Origin: Sphingobacterium sp. LZ7M1
GTDB taxonomy: Bacteria; Bacteroidota; Bacteroidia; Sphingobacteriales; Sphingobacteriaceae
Assembly (NCBI RefSeq): GCF_024296865.1
Contig: NZ_CP101134.1
Coordinates: 4,340,001 to 4,404,000, forward strand
DNA: 64,000 nucleotides
Reading direction: 5' to 3'
Shown here: piece after piece, positions 38,444 through 47,916 of the stretch
How the letters are laid out: each line of letters opens with the position of its first letter
Position numbering within the stretch: the first letter of the stretch is position 1
Position numbers and translations under genes: made by a program
Notes under the pieces: generated by a model
What the model was told of the DNA's origin: nothing
Databases searched by the model: none
Seen by the model: only the letters and a program-made list of their open reading frames with translations

Positions 38444-38796
38444 GAACCTCCCCTCTTTATTTTCCCTATTGCATTTTCTAAAAGACACATCCCTTAGCGA
38501 GAACCAATCATTCTTGTCCAACAATTGCTGTCTTTGATAGTCCCATCAAAAACAGCATGTATATCTCCTTTCGCTTAACAGGCGATAAACAGTAAAATAG
38601 CCTTCATTTTATTGTCCGTTATTGCTCCCGGCATTCAAATAAACAGCAATTCCCTTTAACATTTATTTTATATCAGCGTAAAACTACTTCCCCAATACCC
38701 CTAAAAATTAAATGAATTGGAATAAAAAACATTTTTCACAGTTATTGATTTATTAATTGTTAACCATGGCGTAACATTACGTTAACATAGCCTAAT

Positions 38797-38804
38797 TAAT
38801 TTTG
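38797..38804 (+). promoter_or_regulatory. -7 element of the susC-like gene
   Basis: TAATTTTG at 38797-38804. A near-palindrome (CGTAA-CA-TTACG, 38770-38781) sits where the -33 element would be, a possible operator. The upstream in-frame TTG start at 38802 falls inside the -7 element, so the ATG at 38856 is used. Confidence 0.55.
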
Positions 38805-38855
38805 ACCATCCGAGGAAGAACCCATGATTCCTCGACATCTAACATCGAAAAAAAT

Positions 38856-41800
38856 ATGAAAAAAGTATTTACTCCTTTTCATCGAAGTTCTAAACGAACC
38901 TCATGTACTTTCTTACTCCTACTCGGACTTGGTTTTTCACCAGCAATGTCCTATTCCTTCCATTCAACAGCAACAACAGCTGAATGGAACAAACAACAGA
39001 AAATTTCAGTTTCAGGTATCATCTATGATCAGAGCAGCAATACAGCGATCAGTGGTGTAACCATTATTGCTGATGGGAAAGCAATAGGAACCAGTAATCA
39101 AAATGGAGAATTTTCCATTCAGGTGGATGCAGGAAAACCGGTCAGCTTCCAAAGCTTAGGTTTCCAGACGCATAGCCAACAATGGAACAGCGATTCAAAA
39201 TCAGTTCGAATCAACATGACTCCTTCTGATGAATCCATCCAAGAAGTGGTAGTAACTGCTTTAGGGATAAAGAGAGAGGAAAAATCCTTGGGTTATGCAG
39301 TCAGTAAGGTAACTGCTGAGCAAATGACCGAAGCTACCCCAAGCAACTGGGTAGACGCAATGAAAGGAAAGGTTGCCGGATTGAACATCACACAAGCGAG
39401 TTCAGGCCCTTTAAATACTGCAAGAATTAATTTAAGAGGAGACCGTTCCTTAGATCCGGGCAAAAACGAAGCCTTGATCGTGGTGGATGGTATACCGATG
39501 GTGACTGGCCGCTTCAGTTCGGGTGTAACAGATGCTTACGGCGCAGGCTCCAGTGGCGCAGATAAAGATATTCCTATCGACTTTGGAAATGGCCTGGGCG
39601 ATATCAACCCCGATGACATCGAATCCATCTCGGTATTGAAGGGTGCTGCCGCTACCGCATTGTACGGTAGCCGTGCCGGTAACGGGGCATTGATCATAAC
39701 CACCAAATCAGGAAGAAATAGCAAAAAAGGAATCGGTATTTCCATTAACTCCAATACCAGCTTCCAATCAGTCCTGAAATGGCCTGCATTCCAATATGAA
39801 TATGGACAAGGAAACTTGGAGCGTAATGCTGCAGGTGAACAATACTATTCATACGGATTGACAGAAGACGGAAAGAACACGGGATCAACCTCCAGTGCCT
39901 TCGGACCAAAATTCGACGGTCAGGAATATTTTCAATATGACCCAAGCACCGAAATGGGCGGCACCAGCAGAACGCCATGGGTTCCATATAAAGGCGGTGT
40001 AAAAGATTTCTTCAACGTCGGAGAAACCTACATGAACAGTGTTTCATTCGATGGCGGAAATGAAAACTTCACCACAAGAGCTTCATTGACCCATACCAAA
40101 AACTCATGGATCATGCCTAATACCGGTTTTGAGAGATTGGTGGCCTCTATCAATTCAGCTGCAAAACTAAGTGATAAGCTGAAGATCAACATGAAAGCCA
40201 ATTATACAAACAAAGGCAGTGATAACCTTCCAGGAACAGGTTATAACAACCAATCCATTGGCTATTTCATGATTTTCCAAAATCCTAGCATCAGCCTAGA
40301 TTGGTACAGACCTATGTGGAAAAAGGACAGAGAGGATATCGAACAGATCCATCCATTCAGCTCCTATATAGAAAATCCATTTGTCATTGCCTATGAAATG
40401 ACAAATAGCTTAAAGAGCCATGGAATCGATGGTATGTTACAGGGGGTTTATACCTTCAACCCAAAATGGGAAATCATGCTCCGTTCGGGTCTTTCCATGC
40501 GTTCGGATATCAGGGAACAGCGTCGTCCATGGGATACCGCCAATTTTCCGAAAGGATTTTATAAACAACAGGATCTGTTCTACATGGAATCCAATACCGA
40601 CGCATTGCTTTCATATAATGATCAGATCAATGAAGATTTCAATATCCGTGCATCCCTTGGTGGTAACATCATGAAACGTGACATCAAGGAAGATATAGGT
40701 GTGGCCAGAGGATTGACTTCCCCCGGGGTGTACAAATTAGCGAATGCCTTGACGACTCCTGTTGCTGAAAATACAGCGACGCAGAAAGAGATCCAGAGTG
40801 TGTTCGGAATGGTAAACCTAGGCTGGCGAGACATGATCTTTGTCGATGTGACAGCTAGAAATGACTGGTCTTCTACCCTGCCAAACAGCAGCCGTTCTTA
40901 CTTCTACCCATCAGTGAGCAGTAGTTTTGTACTGAGTGAGATGATGGAAATGCCAAGCCAGATCTCCTTTGCCAAACTTCGCCTATCTTGGGCCCAGGTT
41001 GGTAATGACGCCGATCCATACCAGACGATAAAGTATTTCAACAATTCCATTTTCCCTGGTTCTGCAGAAGCTCCTTCCCTTTTGCATAATGCAGACCTTA
41101 AACCAGAGATTTCAACCTCTACAGAAGCGGGGGTGAATGTTGCCTTCTTTAACAATCGCTTGACTGCCGATGTTAACTATTATTTCAACCGCTCCAGAAA
41201 CCAAATCCTCATTGTTCCGCGTGACGTCACTACAGGCTTCAGCTCTGAAGTTATCAATGGTGGTCTGATCCAGAACAAAGGCTGGGAAGTCAGCTTGACC
41301 GGAACGCCAGTGAGAAACGAAAACTTCCAATGGAACGTTACGGCAAACTGGGCAAAGAACAACAATGAGATCCTAGAGTTAAGTGAAGGTGTGGAAACAC
41401 CGCAACAAGTCATTGCATCGAGCGGATCGGGTGCAGCGGAAATCATCGCGACAGTCGGTGGTTCTACAGGTGACCTTTGGGGTTACGGATTGGTACGCAA
41501 CGATCAAGGTCAGGTAATCTATGACGCAAAAACAGGCTTGCCGGTTCGCCCTGCTGATAAAGTGAAAATTGGAAATGCCTATGCCGATTGGAGAGGTGGA
41601 TTCCACAATGAAATCAGATACAAGAACTTTACCTTAAGTGCATTGATCGATGGGCAGTATGGTGGTATCGTTTATTCACAGACACACCACAAAATGTCTG
41701 AACAAGGTAAGTTGGAGCACACCCTTCGAGGCCGTGAAACCGGAAAGATCGTAGGTGATGGGGTAATCCAAAATGCAGATGGTTCTTTCAGTCCCAATAC

Positions 41801-42119
41801 CAAAGAAGTAGCAATCAACACTTATTATGGTGATTACTACAGAAGAGCAAACGTAGAAACCAATAGCTTCGATGCTTCTTACCTAAAGCTTCGTGAAGTG
41901 AGGTTTGAATATGCCTTGCCGAAATCTTTGGTTTCAAAATGGAAAATGAACAATGCTTCTATCGCATTCTTTGGACGTGATCTTTTCATGATCACCGACT
42001 TCCCAATGTACGATCCAGAAACCGCAGCATTAAATGGTGCCACCATTATGCCAGGTGTAGAGATGGGCCAAATGCCAAGTACTAGAACCTTTGGAATGAA
42101 TTTGAAAGTAAACTTCTAA
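38856..42119 (+). CDS. SusC/RagA family TonB-linked outer membrane protein
   Basis: A 1087-residue receptor. Signal peptide (core FLLLLGLGFSPAM), carboxypeptidase-D-like N-domain (ISVSGIIYDQSSNTAISGVTIIADGKAIG), the SusC entry EVVVTALGIKREEKSLGYAV, a plug with LNLRGDRSLD-type strand (RINLRGDRSLDPG) and SISVLKGAAATALYGSRAGNGALIITTK, then a large beta-barrel ending in NLKVNF. It takes up glycans or peptides through a SusD lid using TonB energy. Paired with the SusD-like gene 11 bases downstream. No regulator or hydrolase gene is adjacent, so the substrate cannot be inferred. Confidence 0.96.
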   Translation: MKKVFTPFHRSSKRTSCTFLLLLGLGFSPAMSYSFHSTATTAEWNKQQKISVSGIIYDQSSNTAISGVTIIADGKAIGTSNQNGEFSIQVDAGKPVSFQSLGFQTHSQQWNSDSKSVRINMTPSDESIQEVVVTALGIKREEKSLGYAVSKVTAEQMTEATPSNWVDAMKGKVAGLNITQASSGPLNTARINLRGDRSLDPGKNEALIVVDGIPMVTGRFSSGVTDAYGAGSSGADKDIPIDFGNGLGDINPDDIESISVLKGAAATALYGSRAGNGALIITTKSGRNSKKGIGISINSNTSFQSVLKWPAFQYEYGQGNLERNAAGEQYYSYGLTEDGKNTGSTSSAFGPKFDGQEYFQYDPSTEMGGTSRTPWVPYKGGVKDFFNVGETYMNSVSFDGGNENFTTRASLTHTKNSWIMPNTGFERLVASINSAAKLSDKLKINMKANYTNKGSDNLPGTGYNNQSIGYFMIFQNPSISLDWYRPMWKKDREDIEQIHPFSSYIENPFVIAYEMTNSLKSHGIDGMLQGVYTFNPKWEIMLRSGLSMRSDIREQRRPWDTANFPKGFYKQQDLFYMESNTDALLSYNDQINEDFNIRASLGGNIMKRDIKEDIGVARGLTSPGVYKLANALTTPVAENTATQKEIQSVFGMVNLGWRDMIFVDVTARNDWSSTLPNSSRSYFYPSVSSSFVLSEMMEMPSQISFAKLRLSWAQVGNDADPYQTIKYFNNSIFPGSAEAPSLLHNADLKPEISTSTEAGVNVAFFNNRLTADVNYYFNRSRNQILIVPRDVTTGFSSEVINGGLIQNKGWEVSLTGTPVRNENFQWNVTANWAKNNNEILELSEGVETPQQVIASSGSGAAEIIATVGGSTGDLWGYGLVRNDQGQVIYDAKTGLPVRPADKVKIGNAYADWRGGFHNEIRYKNFTLSALIDGQYGGIVYSQTHHKMSEQGKLEHTLRGRETGKIVGDGVIQNADGSFSPNTKEVAINTYYGDYYRRANVETNSFDASYLKLREVRFEYALPKSLVSKWKMNNASIAFFGRDLFMITDFPMYDPETAALNGATIMPGVEMGQMPSTRTFGMNLKVNF

Positions 42120-42130
42120 GCTGAAAAACA

Positions 42131-43588
42131 ATGAAAATCAACTATAAAAATATCCTTATCGCTCTTGTTCTTTCTGCAGGATTGACAGGATGTACGAAAG
42201 ACTTTGACGAGACCAACAATAATCCCAATAAATTGGAATTTGTTGCTCCCGGCACCTTGGTAACTCCAACAGTATATGGAATGGCCACTTATTTTACCGT
42301 TCGAAGCAATGACTTCACTTGGGAAATCATGCAGGATGGCCTTGCAAATCCCAGCGCTGCCAATGGTATCCACCGCTATTATTTTACGGAACAATCTGGT
42401 GATGGAACTTGGAACAATTGCTACAGGTACCTAAGGAATATCCGTGAAATGGAAAGTGCAGCCATCAATGGAAACACCAAGCTTCCGGTATACGAGGCAG
42501 TTGCAACTACATTGAAAGCCTATATCGCAGGCATCTTGACCGATAGTTTTGGTGATGTCCCTCTTTCTGAGGCCATGAAAGCGGAAGATGGTGTGGATCA
42601 ACCTGTTTTTGACACACAGGAAAAGATCTACACGGACATGATTGCTGCCCTAGAAAAAGCCAATCTACAGTATACCGACCCTTCAGAAATGAATGGGAAC
42701 GACCTGTTGTACAATAACAAAAAAGATAAGTGGCGTAAATTCAACAACTCCATGTTATTGCGCTATATCTTAAGAACCTCAAAACGTTCGAATGTATATG
42801 CTAAGATCAAGACCATTTTAGATGATCCCGAAAAATACCCTATCTTCACTTCCAATGATGATGCAGCGATTTTGAGTATCACCGGTCTTTCACCTTACGA
42901 CTATGCATGGGGTAGACGCCAAGATTATGTAAACTTTACTGCGATGGCTTCTTTCTTTGTTGATAACTTGAACAGCTTAGAAGATCCTAGAAGACCGTTT
43001 ATCATGACCCAAGCAACGGAATTGGTTGACGGTAAAATTGTCCCTATCGGATATAAAGGTATCCCTGCCGGTCACTCTGGCGATCTTTCAGGCATCAGCT
43101 ATAGCCCAAGTACACCAAATGGCGATTTGATGTATCCGGAAGTGGTTGGCACCCCGATCAAGGAATTGATCATGACCTATGCCGAAGTAGAATTCATCAA
43201 AGCAGAAACCTATAATGCCTTGGGGTTGACCGCAGAGGCGAAAGCAGCTTATGAAAAAGGGGTGAAAGCTTCTATCGAGCAGTATGGCGGTGTGATGCCG
43301 GCAAATTATTTCGACAATCCAGCGGCAGCATTCAATGGTACGCTCGAAAGGATTATGCTCCAAAAATACCTTTCCCTGTTTATGGTCGATTATCAACAAT
43401 GGTTTGAATACCGCAGAACTGGATTCCCAAAACTGCCAAAAACAGAATTTATGTTGCATGATGCTGTCATGCCAACCCGCTTTATGTATAAAAATGAAGT
43501 CCGCCGATTTAATCCGGACAACTATGCAAAAGCTGTTCAGCAAATGGGCGGTGATACCTTCCATACCAAAGTATGGTGGGAAAAATAA
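42131..43588 (+). CDS. SusD/RagB family lipoprotein (SusD-like, type 2)
   Basis: A 485-residue lipoprotein: lipobox LTGC (Cys near residue 20), then the SusD-type helical fold, with DETNNNPNKLEFVAPGTLVTP at the start, the long TPR-like scaffold (GILTDSFGDVPLSEAMKAED), and the C-terminal FEYRRTGFPKLP...MPTRFMYKNEVRRFNPDNYAKA. The pattern fits the SusD-like_2 group rather than classical SusD. It is the lid of the SusC receptor encoded just upstream. Ends at a hairpin. Confidence 0.95.
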   Translation: MKINYKNILIALVLSAGLTGCTKDFDETNNNPNKLEFVAPGTLVTPTVYGMATYFTVRSNDFTWEIMQDGLANPSAANGIHRYYFTEQSGDGTWNNCYRYLRNIREMESAAINGNTKLPVYEAVATTLKAYIAGILTDSFGDVPLSEAMKAEDGVDQPVFDTQEKIYTDMIAALEKANLQYTDPSEMNGNDLLYNNKKDKWRKFNNSMLLRYILRTSKRSNVYAKIKTILDDPEKYPIFTSNDDAAILSITGLSPYDYAWGRRQDYVNFTAMASFFVDNLNSLEDPRRPFIMTQATELVDGKIVPIGYKGIPAGHSGDLSGISYSPSTPNGDLMYPEVVGTPIKELIMTYAEVEFIKAETYNALGLTAEAKAAYEKGVKASIEQYGGVMPANYFDNPAAAFNGTLERIMLQKYLSLFMVDYQQWFEYRRTGFPKLPKTEFMLHDAVMPTRFMYKNEVRRFNPDNYAKAVQQMGGDTFHTKVWWEK

Positions 43589-43605
43589 CATGAAGCACAT
43601 AAGCT

Positions 43606-43645
43606 AAAAAAGAGAGGCTGTCCCTGAAAGGCAGCCTCTCTTTGC
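43606..43645 (+). terminator. Terminator after the SusCD pair
   Basis: Stem AGAGAGGCTG/CAGCCTCTCT (43611-43620 with 43632-43641), 11-base loop. The plus-strand T-run is short; on the minus strand a run of A upstream gives a better tail. Confidence 0.65.
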
Positions 43646-44018
43646 TAAAAGGAAAAAGCAATAGGCTAAATCTCCAAAAAGGGCCCCTATCGCTCAAAAA
43701 CAGCATTTTTGACCTGCCAACCGTCCGATTGTATTCAAAATGATACAATTTGAATATTAATAAGGACAGCCTTTTAGGAGTGGTGTAACATTAATTTAAC
43801 ACTACAATAATAGTGGATTAAATTATTTGTTAAACGCATAACCGCTATAATTCAATGTTTTAACAACTTTCTAAAAAATAGTTTAATGATTAAATATCGA
43901 TAAGTGGTAAGGTCTTGAGCACTGGCATTGATATCGATAGCCTAGGTTGATTCTGTATGACAATAACACATGCGGGATCAATCATTAAAAACAATTATTG
44001 ATAACAAAAAAAAGATCT
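43646..44018. other. AT-rich intergenic region
   Basis: No gene. It holds several short inverted repeats, such as the arms ATTCAAA/TTTGAAT around 43730-43760, but no complete promoter or RNA gene was recognised. Confidence 0.45.
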
Positions 44019-44468
44019 ATGAAAAAGTTATTATTGGGATTATCGTTCCTATTGGCCATTGCAGTATTTGCAGTTTCTTGTAGCAAAGATGACAATGTAA
44101 ATGAAGTAGTATTACCGAGCAAAGCAAACACTTTTTTGTCAGCCAGGTTCAAAGGTGCTAGCATCGTAAAACTATCCAAGGTGAATGATAACCAAACCAA
44201 GAAAGAATTCGAAGTTATTCTGGACAATGGAATCAAAGTAGAATTTGACAAAGATGGCAATTGGGTAGAAATTGAAGCCGTAAAAGACGATGGAACCATC
44301 CCAAATGAATTTGTTCCTGCAAAGATCCTTGCTTATGTGACCCTAAATTACCCCAACTTAGGTGTAAACAGCATCGAAATTGAAGATGATGGCTATGAAA
44401 TCGAATTGACAGATGGTACGGACCTTGATTTCGATCTGGATGGAAACTTCATTAAGATTGATAAATAA
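44019..44468 (+). CDS. PepSY-like (DUF2874) lipoprotein
   Basis: A 149-residue exported lipoprotein starting MKKLLLGLSFLLAIAVFAVSC with Cys near residue 21. The remainder has two copies of the small PepSY-like strand-helix pattern (KKEFEVILDNGIKVEFDKDGNWVEIE and GYEIELTDGTDLDFDLDGNFIKID), typical of Bacteroidota DUF2874 proteins. Role unknown; such proteins often lie near two-component systems, but not here. The ORF extends seven codons upstream without an ATG. Confidence 0.85.
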   Translation: MKKLLLGLSFLLAIAVFAVSCSKDDNVNEVVLPSKANTFLSARFKGASIVKLSKVNDNQTKKEFEVILDNGIKVEFDKDGNWVEIEAVKDDGTIPNEFVPAKILAYVTLNYPNLGVNSIEIEDDGYEIELTDGTDLDFDLDGNFIKIDK

Positions 44469-44506
44469 GAGATCAGAACAAAATCAATACATCTCTCAAA
44501 ATAGTT

Positions 44507-44535
44507 GGACTGCCTCATGAGGCAGTCCTTTTTTG
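44507..44535 (+). terminator. Rho-independent terminator
   Basis: A perfect 22-base palindrome beginning GGACTGCCTCA, followed by TTTTTT. Confidence 0.9.
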
Positions 44536-44630
44536 TTCCTATATGGTTAAAATCTTCTCTATTGAGAGCCATATTCCGGCTGTCTACAACCATAATTTTC
44601 AGAAGATCTCTTGAATATTAGTTTACCCAT

Positions 44631-44670
44631 ATTCGAGACACGTTCGGAAAATTCGGAATATGTCTCGAAT
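44631..44670. repeat. Inverted repeat in the intergenic region
   Basis: ATTCGAGACA at 44631-44640 and its exact complement TGTCTCGAAT at 44661-44670, separated by 20 bases that also contain TTCGG twice. It lies upstream of the SdiA-regulated-like gene; possible operator or RNA hairpin. Confidence 0.65.
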
Positions 44671-44806
44671 GAGGTCAATATAATATCTAATCTACGTCCA
44701 GAAGTGTTTTCCAAATTCGAATAAATATTACCAATAGATTATCCAGCTTTTTGAAATTTTCCGTAGCTTAATTTGCTGAAATGATCAAAATTCACTTGAA
44801 ATAACA

Positions 44807-45673
44807 ATGATATATAAAATATTACCATTTTTGCTATTGCTTTCTACCTTTATTTCCTGCCAGAACCAAACAGGACAGAACACAGATAATAAAGAAGAAC
44901 AATCAGAATCCAGTTCAGCAGAGCTCTATGCAAAAAAGACCTATACCCTACCCACAGAATTAAATGAAATATCAGGCTTGACATTTCTTCCAAACAGCCA
45001 AGACATTGCTTATGTGCTGCAAGATGAAGAAGGAATTGTCTTCACCTACGACCTCAAAAACGGCAACATCAGTTCCCAATTTGAATTCGGTCCCGCAGGC
45101 GATTACGAGGAAATCACGACGGATGGAAATTATTTCTATGTGCTGGAAAGCAATGGCGATATCCATAGTTTCCCAGTCAGCATGGATGTTGACCAAGGAA
45201 AGGTCAGTACTTTCAGAGGTCAGTTAGAAAAAGGGGAATATGAGTCCATGGCTTATGACCAGAAGAACAACAGTCTTATTGTTTTCTGCAAATCCTGCAA
45301 AGCCGATAAAGGAAACGCAAGGCTAACAGGATATGTGCTAAACGTTCTGGACCAAGGTGACCTAAGCCTTAATAAACAGTTTAACATCGACCTGAACAGC
45401 ATTGCGAACATTGACCCTAAAATAAAAGACTCCCTGAAACCTTCAGGTTTAAGCAAGCGAAACTCTTCGGATGAGTGGTTTCTCCTCTCCTCGGTTGACC
45501 GACTTATACTGATCTTCGATGAGAGCTTCCAAGCCAAGGAAGTTCATCACTTTAAAAAGAAACAGTTTGAACAACCTGAAGGCATCAGCTTCAACAATCA
45601 AGATCAAATGTTTATCAGCAGCGAAAAAGGAAAAGCAGACAATGCATTTATTTATCAGATCAACATGAAATAA
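44807..45673 (+). CDS. SdiA-regulated-like lipoprotein
   Basis: A 288-residue lipoprotein (lipobox FISC) with the SdiA-regulated beta-propeller signature: YTLPTELNEISGLTFLPNSQDIAYVLQDEEGIVFTYDLKNG, then EFGPAGDYEEITTDGNYFYVLESNGDIHSF and the closing ISFNNQDQMFISSEKGKAD. Members are periplasmic propellers of unknown ligand. The downstream phosphoesterase starts 2 bases after its stop, so the two probably form an operon. Confidence 0.88.
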   Translation: MIYKILPFLLLLSTFISCQNQTGQNTDNKEEQSESSSAELYAKKTYTLPTELNEISGLTFLPNSQDIAYVLQDEEGIVFTYDLKNGNISSQFEFGPAGDYEEITTDGNYFYVLESNGDIHSFPVSMDVDQGKVSTFRGQLEKGEYESMAYDQKNNSLIVFCKSCKADKGNARLTGYVLNVLDQGDLSLNKQFNIDLNSIANIDPKIKDSLKPSGLSKRNSSDEWFLLSSVDRLILIFDESFQAKEVHHFKKKQFEQPEGISFNNQDQMFISSEKGKADNAFIYQINMK

Positions 45674-45675
45674 TC

Positions 45676-46743
45676 ATGAGAAAAATACTTTTTATTGTCT
45701 TTCTGTTCTTTATCCAATTTGCTATCGCCCAGCAAGTTGAGCAACGATTGATCATTTTTGGGGATGCCGGAGAAATCAACAACAAACAGAGTTTTCTGAT
45801 CAAGAATGCCAATGGACTTCAAATCCCAACCAAGACCAAGGCCTTTTTTATTGGGGACAATATCTACCCTACAGGGATGGCCCTCAGCGGCAAGAAAAAA
45901 GAAGAAACACAGGAAATCCTAAAATCACAATTTGAAGGCTTTAGGGAACTTCAGGTTCCCGTTTATTTCTTAGCTGGAAACCATGATTGGGATAGATCTG
46001 GAAAAGAAGGTCTGGAAAAAATTAAGGCCCAAGCTGATTTTCTGAATAATTATGGCGACCCTGGTCTAAAATACTTACCGGAAGCTGGAAAAATCGGTCC
46101 AACGGTACTTACGCTAAATCCCAAAACCATAGCCGTTTTATATGACAGTGAATTCTGGCTCTTTCCTCATCATAACCGTGATGTAACAGCGGAAAAAGAT
46201 CAGTTCATTGCCGATATCAAGAAGATATTAAAGGAGAACAGGAACAAAACGGTCCTCATGATTTCGCATCACCCCATGGTATCCTTTGGTGACCATAGCT
46301 TAATATATAATTGGAAAGACCATATCTTCCCGTTAACTGATGTGAAGTCCTCTCTCTATATCCCTTTACCCGGTATTGGCTCTCTGTACCCCTTATTACG
46401 GACGCATGTAGTCAAATTTGCAGAAGACCTCAAACACCCTATCTATCAAGATTTGATCAAAAGGGTGACAGATGCCACTGCGGAACATCCAAAAGTGCTG
46501 TTTGTCGCAGGTCATGACCATGGTCTACAATATATCGAACAGGACAAAATTCGACAGGTGGTCAGTGGTTCTGGGTCGAAACAATCGGATATCCATCAAA
46601 GGGAACCCTTGAAATATGGCTATAATAAACAAGGTTTTTCGGTGATTGATTTGCTGGATAACGATAAGGTCAGGCTGACTTTTTATATCGATAGTCCTAA
46701 GGACTCCTTGATGAAGTCGTATGAGGTATTGGTTGAGTTTTAG
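45676..46743 (+). CDS. Exported calcineurin-like metallophosphoesterase
   Basis: A 355-residue protein with signal peptide (cleaved near AIAQ). All motifs of the two-metal phosphoesterase site are present: IIFGDAGE, FIGDNIYPTG, AGNHDWDRSG, MISHHPMVSFGDH and VAGHDHGLQYIE. This resembles the purple acid phosphatase-like group. Probably a periplasmic phosphomonoesterase or phosphodiesterase; substrate unknown. Second gene of the SdiA-regulated-like operon. Confidence 0.92.
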   Translation: MRKILFIVFLFFIQFAIAQQVEQRLIIFGDAGEINNKQSFLIKNANGLQIPTKTKAFFIGDNIYPTGMALSGKKKEETQEILKSQFEGFRELQVPVYFLAGNHDWDRSGKEGLEKIKAQADFLNNYGDPGLKYLPEAGKIGPTVLTLNPKTIAVLYDSEFWLFPHHNRDVTAEKDQFIADIKKILKENRNKTVLMISHHPMVSFGDHSLIYNWKDHIFPLTDVKSSLYIPLPGIGSLYPLLRTHVVKFAEDLKHPIYQDLIKRVTDATAEHPKVLFVAGHDHGLQYIEQDKIRQVVSGSGSKQSDIHQREPLKYGYNKQGFSVIDLLDNDKVRLTFYIDSPKDSLMKSYEVLVEF

Positions 46744-46904
46744 ATTAAAGAATGTTAACCATTAAAAACTCTCATCTAAGCCTTTAGACACACAGCCAAA
46801 GAACAACTCTTAAATTAAATTTTAATTCTTCAGAAGATACTCAGAACAAAGGTATTGCTTTTTACTAAATTTTATTTACTTTAGAATACAAATCTAGTTG
46901 CAAT

Positions 46905-47819
46905 ATGCCAGTATCCCCATTTCATCAGGACAGCTATAACAAACATGCGGACTGGTACAAAAACACCTTTCCATCTCCGGAAAAGAAACACGAAGTATTG
47001 AACAGGTTTATCAAATACAGTGGTAGTATTAATCATTGGTTACAGTCTATATTTTTTGACAGCCTAACACCCCTTCTTATTGATAAGGAAAAAATTTGGA
47101 TGACTTTAGGCGACGCATATGGACATGACGCCGCTTTCTTGCTGAATAGCGGAGTGAAGCAAGTGATTGCGACAGACCTTTCGACTGACTTATTGGAAAT
47201 ATCTAAAAAGCTTGGTTTGATTACAGAATATAAATCAGAGAATGCAGAAAGTATATTGATGGAAGATAATAGCGTGGATTATATCCTTTGCAAGGAAAGT
47301 TATCATCATTTCCCAAGACCATATGCTGCCTTGTACGAAATGATCAGGGTAGCCAACCATGGTTTTATTGTAATTGAGCCCCAAGATCCTATTTCTAGAA
47401 TGTCACCATTATTATTCATCACGAATATATTGGAAAAATTAAGCCCAGGCATGATCAATAAAATATGGAAAAACCGATTTTCATACGAACCTGTTGGCAA
47501 TTATGTCTATAAAGTTTCTGAGCGAGAATTTGAAAAATATGCAGCAGCACTCAACCTCCCATGTATTGCTGTAAAACAGTTAAATCCTAATTTTTGGTTT
47601 CTTGGCTGCGAAAAAATACAAGCTAAGAATACAAATCATAAATTTATGGCTATCCAAATAAAAAAGATTTTCCGGGATATGTTGACCAAGTTTGGCTTGG
47701 CTCCTAGCCAAACCCTTTGTATCGCAGTTTTTAAAACCGCTCCTTCCCCCGAGTTGAGAAGAGCATTAAAGAAAGATGGGTATAAATTAACAGATATTCC
47801 TCATAACCCTTATTTGTGA
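46905..47819 (+). CDS. Class I SAM-dependent methyltransferase
   Basis: A 304-residue cytoplasmic protein. The SAM site is modified: the usual GxGxG region reads TLGDAYGHDAAFLL, followed by ATDLSTDLLEISKKLG (acidic end of strand 2), ILMEDNSVDYILCKESYHHFPRPYAALYEMIRVA and the C-terminal extension ending HNPYL. This is the Methyltransf_11 pattern. Acceptor unknown. No functional neighbours; the flanking genes are unrelated. Confidence 0.82.
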   Translation: MPVSPFHQDSYNKHADWYKNTFPSPEKKHEVLNRFIKYSGSINHWLQSIFFDSLTPLLIDKEKIWMTLGDAYGHDAAFLLNSGVKQVIATDLSTDLLEISKKLGLITEYKSENAESILMEDNSVDYILCKESYHHFPRPYAALYEMIRVANHGFIVIEPQDPISRMSPLLFITNILEKLSPGMINKIWKNRFSYEPVGNYVYKVSEREFEKYAAALNLPCIAVKQLNPNFWFLGCEKIQAKNTNHKFMAIQIKKIFRDMLTKFGLAPSQTLCIAVFKTAPSPELRRALKKDGYKLTDIPHNPYL

Positions 47820-47916
47820 TGGAAAACTAGTGCCCCAACATTATTTCATTCCCATCAACATTCCCATTCCAAAAATGATTATTTTTAATCATCAAAAATC
47901 ACCAATTATAAATCCC

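Noticed and set aside
47830..47916. N-terminal extension of the GH92 enzyme
   Set aside because: It would precede the signal peptide; start at 47917 gives a normal secretion signal.
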